Part shown: piece after piece, positions 7,061-16,353 of the stretch
Layout of the letters: each line of letters starts with the position of its first letter
How positions within the stretch are numbered: the stretch's first letter is position 1
Assembly: GCF_026965535.1 (NCBI RefSeq)
Contig: NZ_CP114039.1
Coordinates: forward strand, 3,100,001 to 3,164,000
Source: Corallococcus sp. NCRR
GTDB taxonomy: Bacteria > Myxococcota > Myxococcia > Myxococcales > Myxococcaceae
Direction of reading: 5' to 3'
Length of the DNA: 64,000 nucleotides
Notes under the pieces: model-generated
Told to the model about the DNA's origin: nothing
Database searches by the model: none
Seen by the model: the letters and a program-made list of their open reading frames with translations, nothing else
Program-made: the position numbers and the translations under genes

Positions 7061-10000
7061 ATGAATTCCATCTCCGCGCACCCGCGACTGGACATCGCCA
7101 CGCTCTTTGAAGCGCACGCACGAAACACACCCGAGGCCGTGGCGCTGCGCTTCGACGGGGGTGTGCTCACCTATGACACGCTCAACCAGCGCGCGAACCG
7201 GCTGGCGCGGCGGCTCCAGGCGCTGGGGATAGGGCCCGACCAGCCCGTGGGCGTCCTTGCCGACCGCACACCGGAAACAGTGGTGGGATTGTTGGGCATC
7301 CTGAAGGCAGGAGGCGCCTATCTCCCCCTGGATCCGGGTCATCCCCCGGAGCGGCTCTCCGCGATGGTGGAGGACTCCGGGATGCGGGTCCTCGTCGGCC
7401 GGCGTGAGGCGGTCCAGGGGCTGCGCTTCCAGGGGCATGTCGTCGAGCCTCCTGCTCCGGATGAACAGGACGCCGTGAACGTGAAGGGCGGAGCGGGGCC
7501 GGACTCGCTGGCCTATGTGCTCTACACATCCGGCTCCACGGGCAGGCCCAAGGGTGTGTGCATCCCGCACCGGGGCGTGGCGCGGCTGGTGCTGGATGAA
7601 GGCTTCATGGGCTTCCGGCGCGAGGACCGCGTCCTCCAGGCCGCGTCATATGCCTTCGATGCCTCGACGTTGGAGGTCTGGGGCGCGCTGCTGAATGGCG
7701 CAGCGCTGTGTCTGGTTTCACGGGAGACGCTGCTGTCGCCTCCGCTCCTCGCGGAAAAGCTCCGGCGGGATGCCATCTCCGCCGCGGTGCTGAGCACGTC
7801 GCTGTTCCATCAACTGGCCGCCGCCATCCCGGACGCCTTCGGCGGGCTCCGCGTCCTGATGGTGGGCGGTGACGTGCTGGACCCCAAGTGGGTGGCGCGA
7901 GTCATGGCGCACGGAAAGCCCCAGCGGCTGCTCAACAGCTACGGCCCCACGGAGTGCACCACCTCCGCGACGGCGTATGAGCTCCTCACGCCTCCGGAGC
8001 CGGGCGTGTCCATTCCCATTGGCAGGCCGCTCGCGCGGCTCCAGCTGCATGTCCTGGATGACGCCGGGAAGCCGCTGCCCGGGGGCGAAGTGGGGGAGCT
8101 GTACCTGGGCGGAGAGGGGCTCGCGCGGGGCTACCTGGACCGGCCTGTCCTCACGGGCGAGCGGTTCCTGCCGGATCCGTTCAGCGGCGTGCCCGGAGCG
8201 CGGATGTACCGGACGGGTGACCGGGCGCGGTGGCTCCCGGACGGCAACCTGGAGTTCCTGGGGCGCGTGGATCATCAGGTGAAGATCCGCGGCGCGCGGG
8301 TCGAACTGGCGGAGATCGAGAGCGTCCTGCGCACCCACCCTCGGGTCGGAGACGCCGTGGTCCGCGTGCACGAGGTCTCCCCGGGGGACAAGCGGCTCGT
8401 CGCGTATGTCTCGCCGCGCGGGGTGGAGGACGCGGAGCTGCGCGCGTATCTGGGCTCGAAGCTGCCGGACTTCATGCTCCCGCATGCAGTGATGGCGCTG
8501 GACCACCTGCCGCTCAACGCCAGCGGCAAGGTGGATCCTTCGCAGCTTCCAGCGCCGCGCTTTGGCTCAGGGGAGGGGGAGACACCGCGCACGCTGCTGG
8601 AGCAGGAGATCGCGCGCGTCTGGTCAGAGGTCCTGGGGACGCGGCAGGCCGGGACGCAGGACCGCTTCATGGAGTCCGGCGGGGACTCGCTGCTGGCCAT
8701 CCGTTTCATTGAACGGCTGGAGCAGGCGGTGTCGGTCCGCCTGTCCGTGCGGACGCTCTTCGACAGTCCGAACATCGCGGAGCTGGCGCGGTGGGTGGAT
8801 GCGGCGCGGGGAACGGGTCGAAGCCTCGACGTGCCCCCCATCGTCCCGGTGGACCGGACGCGGCCCCTGCCCCTGTCTGATTCCCAGCGGCAGCTGTGGC
8901 TCCTGGAGCAGTTGGCGCCCCGGAGCGCCGTCTACAACGAGCCCTTCACGCTGTACCTGCCCGGGGACCTCCAGCCCGACGCGCTGGAGCGGGCGTTCCG
9001 TTCACTCATCGCCCGGCATGAAGTGCTGCGGACGACCTTCGGCGCCACGCCAGACGGTCCCTTCCAGCGCGTGCATCCGGACATGCCGTTCCACCTGCGG
9101 CGGGTGGACCTGCACGCCGTGCCCGCGGGCCTGCGGAGCGCGAAGGCGTTGCAGCTGGCCACGCAGGAGGCGCGTGAGCCCTTCGACCTGGAGCACGGGC
9201 CGCTGCTGCGTGCGACGTGGATGCGCCTGAGCCCGGCGGAGAGCCGCGTCGCATTGGTGATGCACCACCTCATCGTGGATGGCTTCACGATGGCGGCGTT
9301 CCTCCAGGAGTTGCACCGGTTCTCCCTGGCGGAGGCACCTTCACTGCCGCCACTGCGGCTCCAGTACGGCGACGCCGCTGTCTGGCAGCAGGGGACCCGC
9401 TACCAGGAGGCCATCGCACCGCACCTGGGTTGGTGGAAGCAGACGCTCGCGGGGGCTCCGCACCTGGAACTTCCCACGCAGCATCCCCGCCCCCAGGTCC
9501 CGAGCTTCCGCGGGGCCAAGCACGTCGTGCGAATCCCCAGGGACCTCCTGGAGTCCGTGAAGGCGCTGGGGCGCGGAGCGGACGCCTCGCTCTTCATGAC
9601 GATGCTGTCCGTGTTCGGCGCGTTGCTGCACCGCTACTCGGGGGCGGAGGACCTCATCGTCGGCGGCGCCTTCTCCGGGCGCAGCCGCGAGGAGTCGCAG
9701 GCCATCTCCGGACACTTCGTGAACCTGCTGCCGCTGCGGCTGCGCTTCTCCGACGGGCTGACCGTCCGGGGGCTGCTGGAGCAGGTGCGCCGCGTCTCCA
9801 TGGAGGCGCTCGACCATCAGGACGCGCCGCTCCTGCGCATCGTGGAGGCGGTGAACCCGGCGCGCATCCCCGGCGCCAACCCGCTGTTCCAGGTGTCGTG
9901 CACGCTGGAGCCGCGCATCGCGGTGCCGGCGTCGGACTGGCGGGTGGAGCCCCACGACGTCGACACGGGGACGTCGAAGCTCGACCTCTCCATCGAACTG

Positions 10001-12865
10001 GATGAGCGGCCCGACGGCATGTCCGTGCGGTGGGAGTACGCGCTGGACGTCTTCGAGCCCTGGATGATCCACCAGTTGGCCCAGCACTTCGTGACGCTGC
10101 TGCGCGAGGCCACGCGGGATCCGGAGCAGCGGGTCTCGGCGTTGCCGCTGCTCTCGGAGGCGGAGCAGACACAGGTGCTCGCCTGGGCTCACGGGCCCGT
10201 GCGGGACGTGCCCCATGCGGACTGTCTGCACCACCCGTTCGAAGCGCAGGTGGAGCGCACGCCGGACGCGCCGGCCCTCGTCTTCCAGGGGCGGACCCTG
10301 AGCTACCGGGCGCTGAACGCGGAGGCGAACCGGCTGGCCCACCACCTCATCTCCCAGGGCGTCCGGCCTGGGGACTTCGTGGGCGTCTGTGTCCAGCGCT
10401 CCTTCGAGCTGATCATCGCCCTGCTGGCGACGCTGAAGGCGGGAGCGGCCTACGTGCCGCTGGACCCCGCCTATCCCAGGGCCCGGCTGGAGTTCACGGC
10501 GCGGGACGCGGAGCTGAGGCTCATCCTCGCGCAGGAGAAGACGCTCGCGCTCATGGACGGTGCGGGCGTCCCGGTGGTCGCGCTGGAACAGGTGCGCGGC
10601 GGTCCGGAGGACACGCCACGGGTCCACGTCACCGGGGATGACGTCGCGTATGTCATCTATACCTCCGGTTCGACGGGCCAACCCAAGGGCGTGTGCATCG
10701 GCCACGGGAGCGCGGTGCACCTGACGGAGACCGTGGTCTGGGACTTCGGCTTCGCGCCGGGACAGCGCGTGGCGCAGTGCTCGCGGTACGGCTTCGACTT
10801 CTCCGTCGCGGAGATCTTCCCGACGCTCTCCTCTGGCGCCACGCTGTACCTCATGGCCCAGGAGGACGTGGCCGCCGGTGAGGAGCTGGCGGACTTCCTG
10901 GAGAAACAGCGCATCCACACCGCGATGTGCACGCCGTCCGCGCTGGCCTCCATGGCATGGAGAGCGCTGCCGGATCTGAAGACGCTCGTGCTTGGCGGCG
11001 AGGAGCTCCCCGCGCGGCTCGTGGACACGTGGGCTCCAGAGCGCCGGTTCATCCAGGTCTATGGCCCCACCGAAGCCACGGTCTTCACGACGACCGTGGA
11101 GTGCGTGGCGGGCGAAGGCCCGTATTCCATCGGGACACCTCTCTCCGGCTACGAGGTCTACCTGCTGGATGAGGCCCTGACGCCCGTCCCCGTGGGCGTG
11201 CGCGGCGGGCTCTACATCGGAGGCAAGGGGCTGGCGCACGGCTACCTGCACCGCCCCGAGCTCGACGCGGAGCGGTTCATCCCGCATCCGTTCAGCGCGG
11301 AGCCGGGAGCACGCCTCTACAAGAGCGGAGACCTCGCCAGCCATCGCCCGGACGGCGGCATCGACTTCCACGGGCGCTCCGACCGCCAGCTCAAGCTGCG
11401 TGGCTTCCGAATCGAACTGGGTGAGATTGAAGCCGCGCTGCGCAAGCACCCCGATGTCCGGGACGCCGTGGTCGAACCCCGGCTGCTCGCGGGAGAGCGG
11501 CACCTGGTGGGCTACGTCATCCCCCGGGATGCCGCCGTGACGCCCGCGCTCAAGGAGGCGCTGGGCGCAACACTTCCTCCGCACATGGTTCCCCGGGAGT
11601 GGGTGCTGCTGGACGCGTTCCCGATGGGCCCCACGGGGAAGCTCGACCGTCACGCGCTGCCGTTGCCTTCCGTCAAAGCCCCGGCTGCTCCCGCATCCAC
11701 GGAGCGCGAGAAGGCCCTGGAGCGCATCTGGTGCCGCATTCTCGGCGTGGAACGCGTCGGCAGGCAGGAGGGGTTCTTCGACGCGGGCGGGAACTCGCTG
11801 CTGCTCACGCGGGTCCAGTCCGCGCTGGCCTCGGAGCTGGGCATCCGCGTGAGCATGGCCACGCTGTTCCAGTTCCCGACCCTCGAATCCCTCGCGCGGC
11901 ACCTGGACGCGGGCGCCACGGCGCAGCCGGTGACGCTGGAGCCCGCGCGAAGCCCGGTGCGATCCTCGGAGCCCATCGCCATCATCGGCACGGCGGGGCG
12001 GTTCCCGGGGGCTCCCAGCGTCGAAGCACTCTGGACGCTGCTGGTGGAGGGCCGTGAGGGCTTGTCCCGCTTCAGCCGGGAGACGCTGCTCGCCGCGGGC
12101 GAGGATCCCCAGCTCCTGGAGGACCCCTCCTACGTCCGCGCCTCCGGCCTGCTGGAGGACGTGGAGTCCTTCGACGCCGCCTTCTTCGGCTACAGCCCCC
12201 TGGACGCGCGGCTGATGGATCCGCAGCTCCGCGTGTTCCTGGAGTGCGCCTGGGAGGCGCTCGAAGCGGCGGGCTACGACCCGAAGCGGCTGCCCGGCAA
12301 GGCGGGCCTGTTCGCGGGCTCGGGCGTGCCGCGCTACTGGTTGGAGCAGGTGATGCCGCGCTTCCGTTCGCTGTCCGTGGCCTCGGAGGCGTACCGGTCC
12401 ATCCTGGGCAATCCGTGGCAGTTCCTCGCCACGGCGACGGCGCATCAACTGGACCTGCGTGGGCCCGCGCTCACGGTGCAGACCGCCTGCTCCACGTCAC
12501 TGGTGGCGGTGCACCTGGCCTGTCAGAGCCTGAGGGCGGGGGAGTCCGACGTGGCCCTCGCGGGAGGCATCTCCCTCTTCGCGTCCGGTCCTGCTGGCTA
12601 CCTCCATGAGGCGGGCGGCATCACCTCTCCGGATGGACACTGCCGTCCGTTCGACGCGAAGGGGCAGGGGACGGTGCCCTCCAGTGGCGTGGGTATCGTG
12701 GTGCTCAAGCGCCTGGAAGATGCACTGCGGGATGGAGACTCCATCCATGCCGTCATCCGGGGCTCGGCTATCAACAACGACGGAAGCGCCAAGGTCGGCT
12801 TCACCGCCCCGAGCGTGGAGGGCCAACGCGACGTCATCCGCGAGCACACGCCGACGCGGGGGTGA
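7061..12865 (+). CDS. Hybrid NRPS-PKS, first fragment: A-T-C-A-T-KS(N-terminal part)
   Basis: This open frame of 1934 codons encodes two peptide-synthetase modules and the start of a polyketide module. In order: adenylation domain 1 (core YTSGSTGRPKG at about 155, YGPTECT at about 294, GKVDPSQLP at about 490); carrier S543 (GGDSL); condensation domain (HHLIVDG, H735-G741); adenylation domain 2 (YTSGSTGQPKG at about 1200, YGPTEAT at about 1334); carrier S1579 (GGNSL); ketosynthase from about 1637 with active Cys1810 (TACSTSL). No condensation domain precedes the first A domain, so it is probably a loading module. Both A domains keep the Asp (FDAS, FDFS) expected for amino-acid substrates; I do not assign specificity. 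The frame stops inside the ketosynthase, and the rest continues in another frame. Confidence 0.9.
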   Translation: MNSISAHPRLDIATLFEAHARNTPEAVALRFDGGVLTYDTLNQRANRLARRLQALGIGPDQPVGVLADRTPETVVGLLGILKAGGAYLPLDPGHPPERLSAMVEDSGMRVLVGRREAVQGLRFQGHVVEPPAPDEQDAVNVKGGAGPDSLAYVLYTSGSTGRPKGVCIPHRGVARLVLDEGFMGFRREDRVLQAASYAFDASTLEVWGALLNGAALCLVSRETLLSPPLLAEKLRRDAISAAVLSTSLFHQLAAAIPDAFGGLRVLMVGGDVLDPKWVARVMAHGKPQRLLNSYGPTECTTSATAYELLTPPEPGVSIPIGRPLARLQLHVLDDAGKPLPGGEVGELYLGGEGLARGYLDRPVLTGERFLPDPFSGVPGARMYRTGDRARWLPDGNLEFLGRVDHQVKIRGARVELAEIESVLRTHPRVGDAVVRVHEVSPGDKRLVAYVSPRGVEDAELRAYLGSKLPDFMLPHAVMALDHLPLNASGKVDPSQLPAPRFGSGEGETPRTLLEQEIARVWSEVLGTRQAGTQDRFMESGGDSLLAIRFIERLEQAVSVRLSVRTLFDSPNIAELARWVDAARGTGRSLDVPPIVPVDRTRPLPLSDSQRQLWLLEQLAPRSAVYNEPFTLYLPGDLQPDALERAFRSLIARHEVLRTTFGATPDGPFQRVHPDMPFHLRRVDLHAVPAGLRSAKALQLATQEAREPFDLEHGPLLRATWMRLSPAESRVALVMHHLIVDGFTMAAFLQELHRFSLAEAPSLPPLRLQYGDAAVWQQGTRYQEAIAPHLGWWKQTLAGAPHLELPTQHPRPQVPSFRGAKHVVRIPRDLLESVKALGRGADASLFMTMLSVFGALLHRYSGAEDLIVGGAFSGRSREESQAISGHFVNLLPLRLRFSDGLTVRGLLEQVRRVSMEALDHQDAPLLRIVEAVNPARIPGANPLFQVSCTLEPRIAVPASDWRVEPHDVDTGTSKLDLSIELDERPDGMSVRWEYALDVFEPWMIHQLAQHFVTLLREATRDPEQRVSALPLLSEAEQTQVLAWAHGPVRDVPHADCLHHPFEAQVERTPDAPALVFQGRTLSYRALNAEANRLAHHLISQGVRPGDFVGVCVQRSFELIIALLATLKAGAAYVPLDPAYPRARLEFTARDAELRLILAQEKTLALMDGAGVPVVALEQVRGGPEDTPRVHVTGDDVAYVIYTSGSTGQPKGVCIGHGSAVHLTETVVWDFGFAPGQRVAQCSRYGFDFSVAEIFPTLSSGATLYLMAQEDVAAGEELADFLEKQRIHTAMCTPSALASMAWRALPDLKTLVLGGEELPARLVDTWAPERRFIQVYGPTEATVFTTTVECVAGEGPYSIGTPLSGYEVYLLDEALTPVPVGVRGGLYIGGKGLAHGYLHRPELDAERFIPHPFSAEPGARLYKSGDLASHRPDGGIDFHGRSDRQLKLRGFRIELGEIEAALRKHPDVRDAVVEPRLLAGERHLVGYVIPRDAAVTPALKEALGATLPPHMVPREWVLLDAFPMGPTGKLDRHALPLPSVKAPAAPASTEREKALERIWCRILGVERVGRQEGFFDAGGNSLLLTRVQSALASELGIRVSMATLFQFPTLESLARHLDAGATAQPVTLEPARSPVRSSEPIAIIGTAGRFPGAPSVEALWTLLVEGREGLSRFSRETLLAAGEDPQLLEDPSYVRASGLLEDVESFDAAFFGYSPLDARLMDPQLRVFLECAWEALEAAGYDPKRLPGKAGLFAGSGVPRYWLEQVMPRFRSLSVASEAYRSILGNPWQFLATATAHQLDLRGPALTVQTACSTSLVAVHLACQSLRAGESDVALAGGISLFASGPAGYLHEAGGITSPDGHCRPFDAKGQGTVPSSGVGIVVLKRLEDALRDGDSIHAVIRGSAINNDGSAKVGFTAPSVEGQRDVIREHTPTRG
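12842..12864 (+). other. Single-base frameshift inside the ketosynthase domain
   Basis: The first frame reads ...IREHTPTRG then stop, while the frame one base over reads ...AHADAGVTPHDITYVEAHG, the normal ketosynthase continuation. Adding one G after CGCGAG at 12844 restores a continuous ...REAHADAGV... reading. Both frames are otherwise intact for thousands of bases. The cause is either a sequencing deletion in a GG pair or a recent inactivating mutation. Confidence 0.85.
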
Positions 12866-15648
12866 CTCCTCACGACATCACCTACGTCGAGGCCCACGGC
12901 ACGGCGACGCCGCTGGGCGACCCGCTGGAGGTCCAGGCGCTGCGGCTCGCCTTCGGCGCGCGTGAGGCGTCGGAGCCCGAGGTGATCCTGGGGGCGCTCA
13001 AGAGCAACGTGGGGCACCTGGACTCGGCGGCGGGGGTGGCGGGGTTGATCAAGACGACGCTGGCCCTGGAGCACCGCTTCCTCCCGGGCACCGTCCACTT
13101 CGAGCAGCCCCATCCGGAGACGGGGCTGGAGCGTTCCCCGTTCGTCGTGAGCCGTGAAGGGCGGCCGTGGTCCCTGCCCGAGGGCTTCCCACGCGTCGCG
13201 GGAGTCAGCGCGTTTGGCATTGGTGGAACGAACGCGCACGTCGTCCTCGAAGAGGCGCGCCCCGAGCCCGCTGCCGCCGTGAGCCTGGCGGCGCAGGTGC
13301 TGGTGCTCTCGGCGCGGAGCGGGGAGGCATTGAGCGCGGCCTCGCGGCGGCTCGCGGATCATCTGGAGCGGCACCCCGGGCAGTCCCTGGCGGACGTCGC
13401 GTACACGTTGCAGGAGGGACGGACGGCGTTCGGCTACCGGCGCGCCATCGCGTGCGAGACCCCCGCGGAGGCCATCGCGAAGCTCCGGCGGGACGAGCCC
13501 GTGCAACCCGCTTCGTCTCCGCCTCCGGAGGTGTGCTTCCTGTTCCCTGGGACGGGCACGCAGGAGGCGGGCATGGGCGCGGCGTGGTACCGGCGCGCTC
13601 CGGCGTATCGCGAAGCCTTCGATGCCTGCGCCGCGCTCTTCGGCCCGGAGATGGAGCGCGAGCTCCGCGCCGCGCTGCTTACCGACGAGCGAGGCGCACA
13701 GGTGGAGGAGGCGCTGCGGATGCCCTCACTGGGCATGGCCGCCATCTTCACGACGGAGTACGCGCTGTCGCGGCTGCTGGGCGCGTGGGGGCTCCACCCG
13801 ACGAGCCTCCTGGGCCACAGCCTGGGCGAATACACCGCCGCGTGCCTCGCGGGCGTCCTGTCGCTGGAGCAGGCCGTGGCGCTGGTCTCGCTGCGCGGCC
13901 GTCTCTGCGACGCACTGCCACCCTCCGGCATGCTGGCCGTGCCGCTGTCGGAGGGCGTGCTCACGCAGGAGCTGCCCCCCGCGCTTTCGCTGGCCGCGGT
14001 CAACGGACCCGGGCAGTGCGTGGTGTCCGGAGCGCTGGAGGCGTTGGAGGACTTCGCGGCGCGCCTGCGGGAGCGCGGCGTGAAGACGAAGCGGCTGCCG
14101 AACGCGAGCGGGTTCCACTCCGCGCTCGTGGAGCCCGCGATGCAGCCGCTCACGGACCTGGCCAGGTCGATGCGCCCGAAGTCCCCGGCGATTCCCCTCA
14201 TCTCCAACGTCACGGGCGCCTGGCTGACCGCGGACGATGCGCACGACCGCACGTACTGGGCCCGTCACCTGCGGCACACGGTCCGGTTCTCCCAGGGGCT
14301 GGAGCTGCTGCTGGAGGACCGTGAGCGCGTCTTCGTGGAGGTGGGGCCGGGACGGACGCTCTCCACGTTGACGCTGCTGAATCCCGGGGCAGGCAGGGAG
14401 CGGCTCGTGCTGAACACGCTCGGCCGGAGTGATGAACAGGCCCTGCTCCACGCCGTGGGGCAGCTCTGGGCGGCGGGCCTCCCCGTGGACTGGAGCGCGG
14501 TGCGCGGAAGCGGGCCGCGCAGGCGCGTCGTGCTGCCGACGTATCCCTTCGAGCGCAAGCGGTACTCCCTTGCGGAGAAGGCACCCCGGCTGCCGCGGCC
14601 TGAAGTCACGCCCGCGTCCCGGCCGCTCAGCCGTGAAGAGGTCCGTGCCTCCATGGAAGCCCTCTGGAAGGAGCTGCTCGGCGTGGACACGCTGACGCCG
14701 GACAGCCACTTCTTCGAGCTGGGCGGCACGTCGCTCCTGGTCGTGCAGCTCAACCGCGAGCTCAAGACGCGACTGTCGGTGAGCCTGTCGCTCCACGCGG
14801 TGCTGGAGCACCCGACGCTGGGCGCGTGGGTGCGCGCGGTCCAGGAGGAGCTGGAGCGGACGGGCAGGCCGCTCCTCAATGAGGCCCCATTGCGGATGGA
14901 GCTCCAGGCGGGACGGCGCGGACAGACACCGCTCTTCCTGGTGCAGCCCATCGGAGGCACCGTCTACACGTACCTGCCGCTGGCGAAGCGGCTGGGCGCG
15001 GACATCCCGGTCCACGCGTTCCGGGCGTCGGGACTGGAGCCCGGCGAGGTGCTCTACCGCGACGTACCGGAGATGGCGCGCACGTATGTGGATGAGCTGC
15101 TGGCCTTCCAGCCCCAGGGCCCCTTCTGGCTGGGGGGCCACTCCTCGGGCGGCGTCATCGCGTACGAAATGGCGGCCGAGCTGCTGAGGCGGGGCCACGC
15201 CGTGGCGGGCGTCATCCAGATCGACACGGTGACGGTGGACGACTCGCGCAGGCTGAACGTCCGGAGCGTGGGAGACGTGCTCCGGCTCATCGACGCGTTC
15301 CAGGAAATCTCTCCGCGCGCGGCGGAAGGGCTGCGGACGGCGATGGAGCTCGACACGCGACTGCGCGACGTGGTGCTCGCGACCAATGAGGCCATCGCCG
15401 CATACGCGCCGGGGCGTCACGCGGTGCCGCTCGTGCACCTGCGGGCCACGGAGCGGGACACGGTGCTGGATTCACACGCGGCGGCCTGGTGGACGGCGCT
15501 CACGACCGCGTCCTTCCAGATTCACGACGTGCAAGGCAACCACTTCTCCGTCATGGAGGAGCCCTATGTGGTGGAGGTGGCGCGGCTCATCCAAGCGCAG
15601 CTGGCCTCGGGAAGGGAAGGGGAACACGATGAGCGCGACGCAGGATGA
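12862..15648 (+). CDS. Hybrid NRPS-PKS, second fragment: KS(C-terminal part)-AT-ACP-thioesterase
   Basis: This 928-codon frame carries the rest of the polyketide module. Its apparent GTG start is an artefact of the frameshift. The ketosynthase histidines are H12 (VEAHGTA) and H52 (KSNVGH). The acyltransferase has GHSLG with S320 and an SGFHS motif; Phe-His at that place favours malonyl-CoA over methylmalonyl-CoA. The carrier Ser is S624 (GGTSL). The type I thioesterase at about 690-925 has GHSSG (S761) and a late His in GNHFSV. No ketoreductase, dehydratase or methyltransferase is present, so one unreduced C2 unit would be added to a dipeptidyl starter and released. It overlaps the next gene by 20 bases. 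Confidence 0.88.
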   Translation: MTPHDITYVEAHGTATPLGDPLEVQALRLAFGAREASEPEVILGALKSNVGHLDSAAGVAGLIKTTLALEHRFLPGTVHFEQPHPETGLERSPFVVSREGRPWSLPEGFPRVAGVSAFGIGGTNAHVVLEEARPEPAAAVSLAAQVLVLSARSGEALSAASRRLADHLERHPGQSLADVAYTLQEGRTAFGYRRAIACETPAEAIAKLRRDEPVQPASSPPPEVCFLFPGTGTQEAGMGAAWYRRAPAYREAFDACAALFGPEMERELRAALLTDERGAQVEEALRMPSLGMAAIFTTEYALSRLLGAWGLHPTSLLGHSLGEYTAACLAGVLSLEQAVALVSLRGRLCDALPPSGMLAVPLSEGVLTQELPPALSLAAVNGPGQCVVSGALEALEDFAARLRERGVKTKRLPNASGFHSALVEPAMQPLTDLARSMRPKSPAIPLISNVTGAWLTADDAHDRTYWARHLRHTVRFSQGLELLLEDRERVFVEVGPGRTLSTLTLLNPGAGRERLVLNTLGRSDEQALLHAVGQLWAAGLPVDWSAVRGSGPRRRVVLPTYPFERKRYSLAEKAPRLPRPEVTPASRPLSREEVRASMEALWKELLGVDTLTPDSHFFELGGTSLLVVQLNRELKTRLSVSLSLHAVLEHPTLGAWVRAVQEELERTGRPLLNEAPLRMELQAGRRGQTPLFLVQPIGGTVYTYLPLAKRLGADIPVHAFRASGLEPGEVLYRDVPEMARTYVDELLAFQPQGPFWLGGHSSGGVIAYEMAAELLRRGHAVAGVIQIDTVTVDDSRRLNVRSVGDVLRLIDAFQEISPRAAEGLRTAMELDTRLRDVVLATNEAIAAYAPGRHAVPLVHLRATERDTVLDSHAAAWWTALTTASFQIHDVQGNHFSVMEEPYVVEVARLIQAQLASGREGEHDERDAG

Positions 15649-16078
15649 ATGGAAGGCGGAGCTCTCCCTGCGCTTCACCGCGTTCGTGGAGGCCTACGAG
15701 CGCAAGAGCCTGGAGGCCCTGTCCGGGTTGTTCTGGCACGACGACGACATCGTGGTCGTGGGCACGCACTCGAACCTCCACTTCATCGGCTGGGCACAGG
15801 TGGAGCACTCCTTCCGCACCCAGTTCGGGAGCCTGCGCGACATCCGCGTGACGCCGCGCTCGGAGCCGCTCTGGCACGGCGGCGCGCCGCCCTCCACGAT
15901 GGCCTGCCTCACGGTGCCCACGATGGACATCGCCCTCGTCGCTGGCGGCAAGCCCGTCACCTTCGAAGGCATTCGCGTGGCCTGCGCCTTCGAACGCCGG
16001 GGCACGGAGTGGCGGATGGTCCAGATGCACTGGTCGCTCCCGCGCACGGAGGTGCTGGTGGACCACGCGTACCGCTGA
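15629..16078 (+). CDS. NTF2-like/SnoaL-type protein, coupled to the NRPS-PKS
   Basis: The 149-residue protein has the cone-fold pattern of the nuclear transport factor 2-like superfamily: helical start, WHDDDIVVVGT, GWAQVEHSFRTQF, then alternating strands ending EWRMVQMHWS. Members include polyketide cyclases, ketosteroid isomerase-like enzymes and stand-alone proteins that bind small molecules. The start lies inside the end of the synthase gene (20-base overlap) after GAAGGGAAGGGG, so translation is coupled. It may act on the released product, for example in cyclisation or isomerisation. That role is inferred from position only. Confidence 0.8.
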   Translation: MSATQDEWKAELSLRFTAFVEAYERKSLEALSGLFWHDDDIVVVGTHSNLHFIGWAQVEHSFRTQFGSLRDIRVTPRSEPLWHGGAPPSTMACLTVPTMDIALVAGGKPVTFEGIRVACAFERRGTEWRMVQMHWSLPRTEVLVDHAYR

Positions 16079-16312
16079 TCACCCCGGAGGCAACGGCGAG
16101 CGTCGAGGCGTGCCCAGCAGCTCCAGCGTGCGCAGCGCCACGTCCGCCAGCGTGGACGAGCACGGCATGCAGCCTCCCCCGCAGCAGGGCGCCCAGTCGC
16201 CCTCCGGGTCCCGCAGCAGCGGATACACGCAGCTCCGCAGGGACTGCGGCAGTCCCGCGTCGTCGCAAGCCTCACGCAGCGCTGCCTGCACGGTGGCATC
16301 CTTCACGTCCAT
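16079..16312 (-). CDS. Small Cys-rich protein of unknown function
   Basis: The 77-residue protein has a central cysteine cluster (APCCGGGCMPC) between two helical segments, RSCVYPLLRD before and TLADVALRTLELLG after. The cluster could bind zinc or an iron-sulfur centre, but I recognise no named family. The stop begins one base after the stop of the NTF2-like gene on the other strand. I prefer the ATG at 16310-16312 to the GTG nine bases upstream because AGGAAG sits at a workable distance from the ATG. Codon use fits a real gene. Function unknown. Confidence 0.6.
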   Translation of the reverse strand: MDVKDATVQAALREACDDAGLPQSLRSCVYPLLRDPEGDWAPCCGGGCMPCSSTLADVALRTLELLGTPRRSPLPPG

Positions 16313-16353
16313 CGCTTCCACTTCCTAACCGACACCTGGGAGGAAGGCAGCCC

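Noticed and set aside
9341-12448. A 1035-codon open frame antisense to the NRPS gene
   Set aside because: It has no domain content, follows the third-position bias of the plus-strand gene, and lies wholly under well-supported NRPS domains; a normal effect of very high GC.
7061-15648. Interpretation as two separate, independently functional synthases
   Set aside because: The break falls between the active Cys and active His of one ketosynthase; neither half could work alone, and a one-base change joins them.
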